From Halomicrobium salinisoli (GTDB lineage: Archaea > Halobacteriota > Halobacteria > Halobacteriales > Haloarculaceae), in NCBI RefSeq assembly GCF_020405185.1, contig NZ_CP084465.1, forward strand, positions 16,697 to 80,696: a stretch of 64,000 nucleotides of DNA, read 5' to 3'. This document shows positions 28,353 through 37,251 of the stretch, piece by piece. Below the pieces are notes generated by a model. It was not told the origin of the DNA. It worked only from the letters and a program-made list of their open reading frames with translations, and did no database searches. Within the stretch, counting starts at the first letter, position 1, and each line of letters begins with the position of its first letter. The position numbers were made by a program, and so were the translations under genes.

Positions 28353-29105
28353 CTATTCCGTTCGGATTCGTTGTTCTGACTTCTTATCACCACTCTCGTT
28401 GTGAATTTTGTATTCTGGATCGAACCTATCGTCAAGAGCAGCGCTATTAAAAACTGGAGGAATAGGCGCCCATATTAGATTTCTGAACAGCAGTACGAAC
28501 AGGGCGGCAAATAACACAAATGCTGCATAGGTACCCGCTCCGAGATAGATAGCTGTGCCAAGAGCGAGAAAAGCGACACGTCCCCAAAACTGGAGTAATC
28601 CCATAGGGATGAAATACATAACTCGTGCAATTTTCTCCCGGTTTAATACCATCAGCCCGATTTCTCTCCACTGAGTGATCCCCAGTATCACCCGGCTCCG
28701 GCCTTGAGCAAGGTCTTTGGCAAGTTCCATCGGTATCCCCGTAATCAAGCCTTTTTTCCATAGTCGACAGGCCAGTATCGGGATTTCCTCAACGTCAGCT
28801 CCGAGAGTGATCGCCAGAGTATGGCGGATCTGCACGGTCTTATCTTTGGGGCGTTCCGTTGGCCCGTTGGGTCCGTAAATGGCGCGCGCGACACCGTGAG
28901 TTTCCATTGCCCCTAAAAACGTGAATGCGGTGAGGAACCAAAACACGTGGATTGGCTTTAAGCCCTGTATAGGGAGCTGGAATTGAACCTGTGTGAGGTA
29001 TGGGAGAAGAGAATTATTCTCTTTGATAGAAAGGTATCCAAACGCCAAGGATGGGAGGTAGAAGGACGCGTAAGAGAGTTGTCCGAGGCTGATTGCTCCT
29101 GACAT
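28353..29105 (-). CDS. Polytopic membrane protein of unknown function
   Basis: 250 aa. About four membrane segments: near residues 55-75 (HVFWFLTAFTFLGAM) and a bundle at about 165-215 (MYFIPMGLLQFWGRVAFLAL, YLGAGTYAAFVLFAALFVLLF). Between them is a cytoplasmic, helical and fairly basic stretch. The lower GC and less acidic composition suggest foreign origin. No family was recognised. It is the first of a small group of leftward accessory genes next to the HEPN protein gene. Confidence 0.7.
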   Translation of the reverse strand: MSGAISLGQLSYASFYLPSLAFGYLSIKENNSLLPYLTQVQFQLPIQGLKPIHVFWFLTAFTFLGAMETHGVARAIYGPNGPTERPKDKTVQIRHTLAITLGADVEEIPILACRLWKKGLITGIPMELAKDLAQGRSRVILGITQWREIGLMVLNREKIARVMYFIPMGLLQFWGRVAFLALGTAIYLGAGTYAAFVLFAALFVLLFRNLIWAPIPPVFNSAALDDRFDPEYKIHNESGDKKSEQRIRTE

Positions 29106-29301
29106 AATGTCCCGGGTGATACTCTCCCTGATATATAATGATTTGCTCGGACCCCATTCACAGACAGGCAGACAGAATTTTCAAAGAAAAGCGGTGGGGG
29201 ACGCAACGGCACTGCAGGCATCTACTTTTTTTGCTCTCGTCAGTGCTGGGGCAGCTGGGCGTCTCAGTAATATTGAATCGATCTGCCCTGAGGCCACGGA
29301 A

Positions 29302-30240
29302 TTACCCGGGATAGTCTACTTCTGGAAAGAGAGTTGTTCCTCGTAGCTCATCTTCAAATTCCTCTGAAATTGTCGCTATGGCGCTTAATGACGCGTCATA
29401 TGCATCTTGGGCTTCTTCCTCTGTCACCTGCCAGCCCTCATGGATGACGTTGTTACGAAGATCGTGAGTTTTCTTGCTCCACTCTTCGTACTCGTCTGTA
29501 TTCTTGAAATCAGACCCGAGGTGATCTTGATAGAAGTTCGATATAATATTCTTGATCCCATTGTTGGTAACGAGTGAAACTGCTTCTTCAGTTGGAGTCC
29601 CTCTCTGTTCTTTTAAATATACGAAGACATTCACTGCCCAGAACTCAAACAACCTGTCAGCATTGATGACTGCAAGTTCGTACTCGCCTCGATGGATCTT
29701 TTCCTGTGTGTTAAGATCCATTCTTTTAGCCGAATTTATCCTAACATCATCGTCCAGATATTCCTGTATCTTATCCTTCTTTTGCTCGTCCAGTCCAGAT
29801 CCGCCAAATGTGTCATTAGGGACATAGACAGTGTTGTTCTCTACATCTGACCCGTGGTCCCAGTAGACTTCGAACTCAACAATATCCTGAAAGGCCAAAT
29901 CACGAATCCATTCATCCTCCATAACTGCACGATAGGCCTCTAAAAACCGGTTTATAGCCTCACGAGAGGCTCTTATTAGCGTTCCATCTACAGATTTACC
30001 GTCTTCGTTTAACCCCCCGGGGAACCTCACTTGGACCTTTGTCCAGCAAAGTCTCCCAGAGCGGTCGCCCTCAGGAAAAGCAGTATATTCGTAGTCCTTT
30101 GACTTTTCTTTCTGGAATCGGATTTCGGCTATCTGCCCCCCGCGATCGATCTCAAACCGCCAATCTGGATTTTCATCAATACTATCTTTTAGTTTGAGTA
30201 GATATGGTATTTTGAACTCAACGAACTCAGCTTCAACCAT
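29302..30240 (-). CDS. HEPN-domain protein, candidate RNase or defence protein
   Basis: 312 aa. The C-terminal region (about residues 205-300) is all-helical and contains LRNNVIHEGW, an R-x4-H motif of the HEPN superfamily (Apea-like), with the conserved Arg and His intact. HEPN proteins with this motif are metal-independent RNases in many toxin and defence systems. The N-terminal 200 residues are beta-rich (FEIDRGGQIAEIRF, IVEFEVYWDHG) and may be a sensor. No antitoxin gene adjoins it. AT-rich codons suggest transfer. RNase activity is inferred from one motif. Confidence 0.65.
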   Translation of the reverse strand: MVEAEFVEFKIPYLLKLKDSIDENPDWRFEIDRGGQIAEIRFQKEKSKDYEYTAFPEGDRSGRLCWTKVQVRFPGGLNEDGKSVDGTLIRASREAINRFLEAYRAVMEDEWIRDLAFQDIVEFEVYWDHGSDVENNTVYVPNDTFGGSGLDEQKKDKIQEYLDDDVRINSAKRMDLNTQEKIHRGEYELAVINADRLFEFWAVNVFVYLKEQRGTPTEEAVSLVTNNGIKNIISNFYQDHLGSDFKNTDEYEEWSKKTHDLRNNVIHEGWQVTEEEAQDAYDASLSAIATISEEFEDELRGTTLFPEVDYPG

Positions 30241-30342
30241 AGATATTCAATCCGCTCTAATACGATTAGATCCTTCGGTGGGTATGGGATTATTTATTCA
30301 TACCCTCAACGGGGACCCTTGAATTAGTACTGATGACCATAG

Positions 30343-30453
30343 TTATTCTCTAAGCATCTGAATTATCCACACCACAACTGCGCCTGAGATCATCAGGGGT
30401 ATTAATCTGATTACCTGTCCGAACCCCTCTATTATCTGGAGTTCAAGTGCCAT
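30343..30453 (-). CDS. 36-aa single-TM protein
   Basis: ATG at 30453, TAA at 30343. Begins MALELQIIEGFGQVIRLIPL and continues with a hydrophobic helix (MISGAVVVWIIQ) and a charged end. The length, start and TM helix look natural, but no homologue is recalled. The rest of the 30241-30565 gap holds nothing obvious. Confidence 0.45.
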   Translation of the reverse strand: MALELQIIEGFGQVIRLIPLMISGAVVVWIIQMLRE

Positions 30454-30565
30454 CGAACCCAGCCGACTCCGCTCTCATATTTAATGTTGTCTGCTGAAAC
30501 AACCGGATTGGGGACCAAAAACAGTGATCAGAATATCATCTTGGCAGCCGAAATAGGGATACAAC

Positions 30566-30847
30566 CTACTCAGAACCAATTCTAATCCTTGTATCAACCA
30601 AGACGTCGAAGTTCACTGCTCGGTCTACTCGCTCGGCGACCGCGCGGCGCTCCTGGATGGAGTCGATCTCCTCGAGGACGTCCTCGATCGCGTCGGCGAG
30701 ACGGACGATGTCGTCGCAGGCGTACGCGATCACGTCCGATCGGTTGGTGTCGTAGAACTCGCTGGCGCTCTCGATGGCGTCGAAGCGGTAAGCGTTCTCG
30801 CCGCCGGTCCGAACTCGCACCGAGCTGGGCACGTCGTCGGCTGCCAT
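30566..30847 (-). CDS. Small DUF7692-like haloarchaeal protein
   Basis: 93 aa from the ATG at 30847; a GTG at 30859 would add four residues. VRVRTGGENAYRFDAIESASEFYDTNRSDVIAYACDDI resembles a common haloarchaeal family with a ribbon-helix-helix-like core (strand, then two helices). DNA binding is plausible. A strong TATA box (TATATAAA, about 30905-30912 on the minus strand) lies upstream. CGTGAACACG at the start codon and related half-sites at 30980 and 31002 could be its own operators. Confidence 0.7.
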   Translation of the reverse strand: MAADDVPSSVRVRTGGENAYRFDAIESASEFYDTNRSDVIAYACDDIVRLADAIEDVLEEIDSIQERRAVAERVDRAVNFDVLVDTRIRIGSE

Positions 30848-30979
30848 GCTCGTGAACACGCTGCGCTATTCCTAGATTTTTGCGGTGACTGACTGGACCT
30901 CTCTTTATATACCCTGCCCGGATGCGGGTGGGGCCGCCGGCGTGATCGGCGCGGCCGAGACGGTCGCGACCCCCGGGTC

Positions 30980-31010
30980 ATGAACACGGGCGATTCGCGC
31001 TCGTGTTCAT
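30980..31010. promoter_or_regulatory. Inverted repeat with half-site repeated at the DUF7692-like start
   Basis: ATGAACACG (30980-30988) and its complement CGTGTTCAT (31002-31010) form a perfect 9-bp inverted repeat with a 13-nt spacer. The related sequence CGTGAACACG (30851-30860) covers the start of the small gene downstream. Repeated half-sites either side of a TATA box suggest autoregulation. The rest of 30913-31139 shows no gene. Confidence 0.5.
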
Positions 31011-31139
31011 ATCGCGTCGATCGCTCTTTTCGACGTGCAACCGCCCGGGTCGTGTTGGAACCACCATTCTCCAGTTCTAGTCACCGGTCAATACTACTGG
31101 TTAGTGAGAAGATACATATTAAGCAGAAAGGGTGCCGCT

Positions 31140-31317
31140 ATGAGCACATTTCCTGAGGTATCAGGCCCTGGAACAGGCACTGCACTGCTTGCAGCGATGG
31201 CCATCTGTACAGGTGGGATGTCCCAACCCCTCTGACCAGTGGCGTGGGATCTTCATAGCGTTCGCTGCTACGGCACTGATCTTCACGACCGCGATCGAGT
31301 ACTGGCACACGCACTGA
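31140..31317 (+). pseudogene. Small two-TM membrane protein, frameshifted
   Basis: The frame from the ATG at 31140 (MSTFPEVSGPGTGTALLAAM) stops at 31233, but the neighbouring frame carries on with a natural second half, DQWRGIFIAFAATALIFTTAIEYWHTH, to a stop at 31315. One extra base near 31210-31225 explains the break. The intact protein would be a helical hairpin of about 58 aa. Its DQWR-hydrophobic pattern is close to the small protein gene at 63371-63556. Confidence 0.5.
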
Positions 31318-31447
31318 GTGGTGTCGAATTGAACTTAGAGAAGAACAATCTACATTGGGTAGATTTGGATATTCGACTATAAAATCGCTATAGATGTCTC
31401 TATACGCCGATTCTCGATCAGGGTATTATCTTCCTTTCAGAACCAAG

Positions 31448-31591
31448 CTACAGCCTGACTTCAACCATTGTGAAATCGATACTGACATCGCGTTTCGCGT
31501 AGGCCACCGTGAAAGCCAGCAACACGAAGAGCGCGAATATCACGAATGCCAGCAGCGTAGCTACTGAAAGGGGAAGACTCTGTAGAAGCAT
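31448..31591 (-). CDS. 47-aa single-TM protein
   Basis: ATG at 31591, TAG at 31448. Begins MLLQSLPLSVATLLAFVIFA, a clear membrane helix continuing through FVLLAFTVAYA, with a short charged tail. It is 40 bp downstream of the next gene on the same strand and may share its transcript. Not recognised. Confidence 0.5.
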   Translation of the reverse strand: MLLQSLPLSVATLLAFVIFALFVLLAFTVAYAKRDVSIDFTMVEVRL

Positions 31592-31631
31592 GTTGTGTTG
31601 TCGGTTGTCAGTTTATGGGCTATTCGGTCTG

Positions 31632-32525
31632 TTAGGAACGCTCCCAGGGTTCCCACTTACGCAATAGGCCGATTGTCTCTCTGTAATCATCCGGGATCGA
31701 ATCTTTGTATGCCTCCGGTTGATCATCCCAGTTCTGGGCGATGCGGACCCATTCTGTTGCTGGCAATGCGTCCCAGAACTGGCGTGGTAGATCCCGTGGG
31801 CCCCTGGGACCTGGTAACGCTGGGTCACGTCGCTTCGTCGCAGGCATCGTCGAGACGGACTGTTCCTCCAGTTGCTCACGGGCAATACGTTTGATAGTAC
31901 TGAGGTCGCTCATGGAGACTCCGTGCGTATCGCGGACATCACGGAATTCATCGGAGAAGGAAACACACTGATCTATATCATCGGCATCGGCCCGGTGCTG
32001 CTCATCTACGAGGACAACGACCACGCCAAGAGTGACTTTCGCGATCGCCTTCTGGTTTCCAAACCGATCGAGATCGAGGTTACTAACTGCGTTAACGACG
32101 GCCTCGCGCTCGTGCTTAGCCAACGGCAGTGTAGAGCAAATCGCTTGGGAGACCCGTTTTTTATCTCGTTCTGCTTCGCGGGCACTATGTTCTCCGTCTG
32201 ATTGGTGCCGCCCTTCGTGGTACTTGCGAAGCTTTTCTGCCTTGTCGTCACGGGTCTCTTCATCACCAATTCTGGTGGCCGCTTGGCTCTCGTATCCAGC
32301 GCTGAATGAGTACCCCACGTCCCCCCTGTCTGGGTCGTTGCTTGAGGCGTCGAAACTGTCTTCTCCTGGTGTTCGGCCCGGCAGTGATATTGCTGGATCG
32401 CTCAGCGCAAACTCGTGAGCGAGCGCTTTGGTGCCTCCGCGCTCAAACCGGGAGGGTGGAACAATACCATGCGGGGCTTCTGTTCTTCGTTGTCTGTCGT
32501 TTCCGTTGCTGGGCATAGTATTCAC
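31632..32525 (-). CDS. Haloarchaeal protein with TFB-cyclin-like helical C-terminus
   Basis: 297 aa (Met4 at 32516 also possible). The N-terminal 110 residues are disordered and polar (PSRFERGGTKAL and similar). The middle (about 125-230; AICSTLPLAKHEREAVVNAV, GNQKAIAKVTLGVVVVLVDEQ) resembles a cyclin-fold repeat of TFB-type factors. The C-terminus is rich in Trp, Pro and Arg. Similar plasmid proteins are sometimes annotated as RNA polymerase epsilon-like, but no zinc ribbon or second repeat is present. A transcription-related role is a weak inference. Confidence 0.6.
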   Translation of the reverse strand: MNTMPSNGNDRQRRTEAPHGIVPPSRFERGGTKALAHEFALSDPAISLPGRTPGEDSFDASSNDPDRGDVGYSFSAGYESQAATRIGDEETRDDKAEKLRKYHEGRHQSDGEHSAREAERDKKRVSQAICSTLPLAKHEREAVVNAVSNLDLDRFGNQKAIAKVTLGVVVVLVDEQHRADADDIDQCVSFSDEFRDVRDTHGVSMSDLSTIKRIAREQLEEQSVSTMPATKRRDPALPGPRGPRDLPRQFWDALPATEWVRIAQNWDDQPEAYKDSIPDDYRETIGLLRKWEPWERS

Positions 32526-32794
32526 TGAACGTTAGTTGAATTCATGGGTTCGTGAGAAGGTTGTTGGGGGGACTGTAGCGCCGACTGATGAGCAGGTGGC
32601 TCCTGTAGAATATCAGAGAACGGCAGACCAGTGGCTCAAGGCCTTGACCTGCCGTAGAATAGGCGGAACGCTTCAGCGCCCCCTCTCTCATATACACGTA
32701 TTGGTGCAAGAGTCACTTAAAGGCCAACTGCCCATAATCTTCTCAAGCCTATCGTCGGCTGACAAGATCTCAACCCGCTGCTACCTGACAACGG

Positions 32795-32974
32795 CTATCG
32801 AGACATCCAGGCGAACGTCGAGACCGTCGAGAATGCCATCGCCACTACGAGAAGTGCACTCACGAGTACATCCTACGGCGGATTATATAGTTGGGCTAGT
32901 CCCACGACGGCACCCAGTACCTTGGCCACGACGAGATTGTTTTTCGCCAGTAGTACGTGCTCTGTACTATTCAT
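32795..32974 (-). pseudogene. Small membrane protein with internal stop
   Basis: The ATG at 32974 overlaps the stop of the acidic gene before it (GATGAATAG). The frame gives MNSTEHVLLAKNN and a hydrophobic helix (VVAKVLGAVVGLAQLY), then TAG at 32873; the same frame continues with a second clean membrane helix (VLVSALLVVAMAFSTVSTF) to TAG at 32795. A two-TM protein cut by one stop codon is the simplest reading; a 33-aa product is also possible. Confidence 0.4.
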
Positions 32975-33098
32975 CGTCCTCCGTGCCACTGTCTAACTCT
33001 CCGCCGGCGATGTTGAAGCCCGATTCAAGGTCAGACGAGTTGTCGCCTGCCTCCTCGACGCCAGTGAAGAGATCCGAACCAAGCTCCTCCTCGTCCAC
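32967..33098 (-). CDS. 43-aa very acidic protein
   Basis: GTG at 33098, TAG at 32967. Starts VDEEELGSDLFTGVEEAG and ends in an Asp/Glu-rich tail. TTTATATA lies about 20 nt upstream, giving a leaderless or nearly leaderless transcript. Its extreme acidity is typical of coding haloarchaeal DNA. It is coupled to the following membrane ORF by an overlap. Function unknown. Confidence 0.5.
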   Translation of the reverse strand: MDEEELGSDLFTGVEEAGDNSSDLESGFNIAGGELDSGTEDDE

Positions 33099-33233
33099 AT
33101 CAGGTCACCCTATATAAAATAAGGTTACGGCGCCCGGGGTGAGCCCATGGTCGCCGCGTCGATCGGAGATTGACCTCTGCGGTCCGAATACTACTGAGGT
33201 TTATAGTGGAGAACGGTTGGAGTTCTACCCATC

Positions 33234-34166
33234 ATGACAAACTCGAGACCCTGTCCGGATCGAGTGTGGTGGTATGAGGAGGACTCTGCCGATCAGTACC
33301 TGAATACGAAGGGACAAACTGCCGAAGAAGTCATCACTAGTACTTCGCCGTCCCACTTCGGATCCCTTCGATTGAGCCAGTATCGCGGGACGACGTCTTC
33401 GGAACAACCGGGCGACAGTGACCGCACTTGGTCCTTCGGCCGAGTCGTACTGGCGATCGTTCCAGCGACGACTCGATACATGGCTGCAGCACTCGGGGCT
33501 GCCGCATTTTCGCAGCAGGATGGCTTCGTCGACGACTCCGCAGTGGTCGATAGCGATGTCAAACCCGTCTACGACTTTGAGACAGTGCCTGCCAGTACAC
33601 TGTCGTCAGACTGGGGTGGGGAACTCCCGGCAGCAATCCGACGTGATACCGATCTCGGACGTCAGCTATTGGACACTGCTCTTGAGAAGACGGACCAGTC
33701 AGCAGAACCGACGCCCTATCTGTACGATGCGGAGGGTAATCCCCTGCTTGGTCGTGACGACTTGGAAGCGGTGATCCAGACTGAGAGTGAGAAACCGTAC
33801 TGGGTTGTTCCTGGTATCGTTCGGCGATATACGATTGTACTTCCAGACGGGCCAGAAACCCAGTTATCGTGCCAGTGTCGGTCGATCGCAACGCCACATG
33901 TCTTTACTGGACGGGGTGGTGCCCCTTCGTCTGTACCTGAGATTGCTCGTCCAATCTGGGTCTGTCGTCTCTGTGGTCGGCCTACGTATGGTCTCGAACC
34001 ATCAGGGGGCAGCCCTATCTCCGATACTCCTTCTGAATCTATACTAGGCCCTGATGGAGAACCGGTCACCCTGCTAGATGGACCTGCTCAGGAGCATGAA
34101 CAGGCAGTTACATCGTATTACGAGGAATACGAGATGTATCCGTGGGAAGACGGATTCGATTCGTAG
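33234..34166 (+). CDS. Hypothetical protein with a C-terminal Cys cluster
   Basis: 310 aa. No family recognised. The C-terminal third has CQC (about residue 220) and CRLC (about residue 243), which could bind one zinc together with the nearby His. The middle segment (about 65-100) is Ala-rich and helical. GTTTATAG (33198-33205) about 30 nt before the ATG gives a leaderless promoter. It stands alone between accessory genes and opens a rightward series with several broken genes. Confidence 0.65.
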   Translation: MTNSRPCPDRVWWYEEDSADQYLNTKGQTAEEVITSTSPSHFGSLRLSQYRGTTSSEQPGDSDRTWSFGRVVLAIVPATTRYMAAALGAAAFSQQDGFVDDSAVVDSDVKPVYDFETVPASTLSSDWGGELPAAIRRDTDLGRQLLDTALEKTDQSAEPTPYLYDAEGNPLLGRDDLEAVIQTESEKPYWVVPGIVRRYTIVLPDGPETQLSCQCRSIATPHVFTGRGGAPSSVPEIARPIWVCRLCGRPTYGLEPSGGSPISDTPSESILGPDGEPVTLLDGPAQEHEQAVTSYYEEYEMYPWEDGFDS

Positions 34167-34509
34167 GCACTCTGGTAGAGAATACTCTGCTCTGTTGAAC
34201 CCGGAGCCAGCGGCGGTCTCCGCTCGATCAAGACCAGCTATCTCGGATTTCCACACGGAAGAAACGTGCCTCAGTAAGATATCGACTGAGCTGCTCGAAG
34301 GTCCGGTTCGAGATCCAAGCCGTGTTCAGCCTTACTGCGCGTTATTTCCGTCCCGATTCCCGCGCCTTCAATGGATTCAACAGAGTAGTCTCTTCGGGTC
34401 TACTGCATAGAGTAGAGAGTAAAGTACCATGGCTGAAACCGATTACCGACTGAGAGCATCAACAGGCCATATCACCTAGTCTTATTCACCAGCCACCGCT
34501 GGTAGGACT
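34167..34509. other. Intergenic region
   Basis: 343 bp. On the minus strand, 34255-34400 reads as a short peptide fragment containing DYSVES, and 17 of 18 bases here (GATTCAACAGAGTAGTCT at about 34375) match 59491. It may be a gene remnant, but there is no start codon and no recognised family. Confidence 0.3.
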
Positions 34510-35871
34510 ATGACCTCCTCAACAATCGGACCACGGCGACGTGCTTTTTTAGAAGCGTGGGCCGAGTATATCTCCACAACAGCGTCGGGCCCTCACTTCG
34601 ATTTCACAGGAGACAACCGAACTACACAGATCCAGCGGCGAGTCGATGAGTTCGTTGCGGAGCCGGATGAGGATGCGTTCGAGACGCTCTGGACATACGA
34701 CACGCTCGCAGATGCGATTCTCGGCGGCCCTTCTCTGGTTCTCTCACAGTGGGAGAGTATTGAGGAACTGGCGACGTGTCTCGAAGGGATCCGTGACGCA
34801 ACAACCTACGACCCCACCTGGGAAGATCACTTTCCGGCGAAGACGGCCGTATGGGAACTCTATGGCCGACTCCACCCATCCACCGCACCGATCGTCTTCA
34901 GTGAATGCCTCGGTGGATTAGAAGCATTGGGCTATGGCTCCGTTTCGACATTCGAGGGAGCCAGATCAACATGGTCCTAATTTGAGGAGCACTACCGTTC
35001 GATTGCGGGGCATGCCACGAAAGATACAGATCACAAGGTACCGCTTGCACACGAAATGAGCGAGTTCCTTCAATTCATCTCGGCAGCGGATTCCGAAACT
35101 ATCAAAGAAACACTCCAGCCGAGTGATGGGTACTATCCCTTCATTCGCTGGCGTGAGGAAGGGACTATCGAGGGAGACATCCAGTTATCGGGTCACGAGG
35201 ACCATCTCGACGGGTACATTACCGCAAAACGAAACGATGCCTTCCAGGAGAACAGTACAGACGACTTCTGGAACGGGGATTACTGGGAATCGTGGAAGAA
35301 TGCGTATCTGGCCCATGTGGAGTCAGAGATCAAGCCCCATTACGATCTGACGGATCTCGATCCAGAGTCGATTGCTTCGCTTCTTGATGATCTCCACGAG
35401 TCGGCGACCCTGCCGACACCCATTCCGTCATATATGCTCGGCGGTCGTCAGGGTGGTATTCTGTGGAGTGAGTTCAAAGAACGCTCACTCGAAAACACGG
35501 AAGAGACTGCCGATGTACTGTCGTATCTCTTTGATGAGAGCGAGGATATCGGAGTTCGGTTGGACCGCTTCGTCGAGTGGTACGGAACGATCGGTACAAG
35601 TGATGGCCAACTGCTGAGTCTGGCAACGATCCTTCTCACCTTTGTCTATCCGCGAGAGTACGTCTTCTACAAGTGGAGTCTGATGAATTCTTTTTTCGGG
35701 GATTTCGCAACCTATGATGTGGATACGGGCTTTGACACGAGTCAGTACTGGAAGCTCAATCTTGCCTGTCGAGAACAGTTGCTTCCTGTGTTAGATCAGG
35801 AGTTCGATGATGCGACACTCCTCGATGTTCACAGCCTGCTCTACGTGTATCACAACAAATACGCTGATTAA
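34510..35871 (+). pseudogene. McrB-N-like or unknown protein, split by in-frame TAA
   Basis: Two long stretches of the same frame, 34510-34980 and 34981-35871, are separated only by a TAA at 34978-34980. The intact protein would be about 453 aa. The C-terminal part has WREEGTIEGDIQLSGHEDHL and TFVYPREYVFYKWSLMNSFF, resembling regions N-terminal to AAA domains in McrB-like restriction proteins, but no P-loop follows. A shorter product could start at the ATG at 35056. No function is assigned. Confidence 0.6.
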
Positions 35872-36065
35872 GCGATCATTCGACTTCTGGAACGTTTTTT
35901 CATCGTGGCGGGCTGTTCGGGGAGTTCTGGACGGCCGACGGATGTGACGGCAGCGGTCGCGATACAGCTATCTAACGGTTCCCAATACAATTCATCACAG
36001 TCTCGACTGCGTTCAACGAGTTCCTCGAGTATCTCATCACGCTCCGCTTCGCTGACCAACTCCAC
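35868..36065 (-). CDS. Hypothetical small protein
   Basis: 65 aa, GTG start at 36065. Its first half is acidic and helical (ELVSEAERDEILEELVERS). It overlaps the 3' end of the split gene by 4 bp, tail to tail. The frame stays open upstream into the leader of the ArdC-like gene, so the true start is uncertain. Not recognised. Confidence 0.4.
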   Translation of the reverse strand: MELVSEAERDEILEELVERSRDCDELYWEPLDSCIATAAVTSVGRPELPEQPATMKKRSRSRMIA

Positions 36066-36098
36066 GAACCCCGCTGACCGATAGCTGAGTTTTTGTAC

Positions 36099-36113
36099 GC
36101 CCCTGAGGGGTGC
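36099..36113 (+). promoter_or_regulatory. Leader hairpin, type 1 of 4
   Basis: TTTTTGTAC (from 36090) is followed by GCCCCTGAGGGGTGC. The same T-rich then GCCCCT/GGGTG arrangement precedes the genes at 37252, 38203 and 43326. Confidence 0.45.
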
Positions 36114-36163
36114 GGCGCGTCCTGCACTGCTGCAGCCGCGGTGAACTCGATTCGGTGAACACG

Positions 36164-37108
36164 ATGTCCACGATCAGTGACTCATCGGTCTCCTTCGAGC
36201 AGACCGACACGCGATCCGAAGAGATGCACAGCACCATCGAACAGTGGATCGACGAGCTCGTCGCCGGCGTTAACGATGCACAGGCTAGCGACGAGTTCCA
36301 GGAGTGGCTCGACGTCCAGAGTCGATTCCACGACTACTCCTATCGGAACACGCTCCTGATCAAGCGCCAGTGTCCCGAGGCGAGCCGGGTTGCGGGCTAC
36401 CGTACGTGGCAGGAGGAGTTCGATCGCCACGTCCAGGAAGGCGAGTCGGCCATCTGGATCTGGGCGCCGACCATCACCAAGCAGTGCCCGGAGTGCGAGA
36501 ACTCGCCGAGCTACCACGACCAGAGTGACTGTGAGTACGACGAGACACCGCCCGAAGAGTGGTCGAAGGGCTTGGTCGGGTTCAAACCCGCGCCGGTGTT
36601 CGATATCGCCCAGACCGAGGGCGAATCACTCCCGGAGCTCGACCGGGAAGCGACCGGTGATTCCGACGATCTCGTCCCACAGCTGACTGACGCCGCTGAC
36701 GAGCTGGACGTGACCGTTCGCGTTGTCCCCCAGGAGGAATGGACTCACGGCGCCGCCAAGGGCGTCTGTGAGCAGCTCAGTCTCATCGACGCCCAGCCAA
36801 TCGTGGAAGTCCGCGACCGAGCGAACGAGGCCGACCTCGCCCGGACGCTCATCCACGAATACGCACACGCCCTGTTGCACTTTGACGTCGACGACACCGA
36901 GCGATCGAAACGCGAGGTCGAGGCTGAAGCCGTCGCATACGTCGTTGGCCGGTACTGCGGGCTCGACACTAGCGGATCGGCGTTTTACCTGGCCGCGTGG
37001 GAATCGGACGATCCGGCGGTCGTTCGTGATCGACTCGATCGGATCAGCCGGACCGCCCGAGAACTCATCGAGGTTCTGGAGGATAGAGACAGTACGCTCA
37101 GGACTTAA
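36164..37108 (+). CDS. ArdC-like antirestriction protein (ssDNA-binding N-domain plus zincin)
   Basis: 314 aa from the ATG at 36164. The N-terminal part has the ArdC-N pattern: FHDYSYRNTLLIKRQCPEASRVAGYRTWQ then GESAIWIWAP. A zinc-ribbon-like insert (CPEC ... CEY, about residues 106-123) follows. The C-terminal zincin has HEYAHALLHF (HExxH, near residue 232) and EVEAEAVAYVVG as the third ligand region. ArdC-family proteins protect incoming conjugated DNA from restriction, which suits an element with its own transfer genes. The gene ends inside inverted repeat copy 3. Function by family resemblance only. Confidence 0.8.
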   Translation: MSTISDSSVSFEQTDTRSEEMHSTIEQWIDELVAGVNDAQASDEFQEWLDVQSRFHDYSYRNTLLIKRQCPEASRVAGYRTWQEEFDRHVQEGESAIWIWAPTITKQCPECENSPSYHDQSDCEYDETPPEEWSKGLVGFKPAPVFDIAQTEGESLPELDREATGDSDDLVPQLTDAADELDVTVRVVPQEEWTHGAAKGVCEQLSLIDAQPIVEVRDRANEADLARTLIHEYAHALLHFDVDDTERSKREVEAEAVAYVVGRYCGLDTSGSAFYLAAWESDDPAVVRDRLDRISRTARELIEVLEDRDSTLRT

Positions 37109-37146
37109 CCAACATCCAGGTTCGGTTCCTGTTCTCTGTTGGTTAA
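37105..37146. repeat. Long-spaced inverted repeat, copy 3 of 4
   Basis: TTAACCAACA (37105-37114) and TGTTGGTTAA (37137-37146) with a 22-nt spacer. The left arm includes the stop codon of the ArdC-like gene. The copy lies about 105 bp before the SWIM gene. Confidence 0.85.
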
Positions 37147-37251
37147 GCCCGGGGACGAACTCTCGTTTCCACCTGCCTGCTCTTCGCTCGCGATACTTTG
37201 TGAGCCCTCGCGGGGTGGAGGGCGCACTCCACAGCGCGCTTCTGATCGCTG

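Noticed and set aside
32536..33117. 193-aa plus-strand frame
   Set aside because: Ser/Pro/Arg-rich and non-acidic; the minus strand there has two natural small frames with a TATA box.
34078..34430. Possible transposase remnant, and a 17-of-18-bp match to 59491
   Set aside because: No transposase motif, terminal inverted repeat or target duplication was found; the shared stretch is short and may be chance or a distant small-gene remnant.
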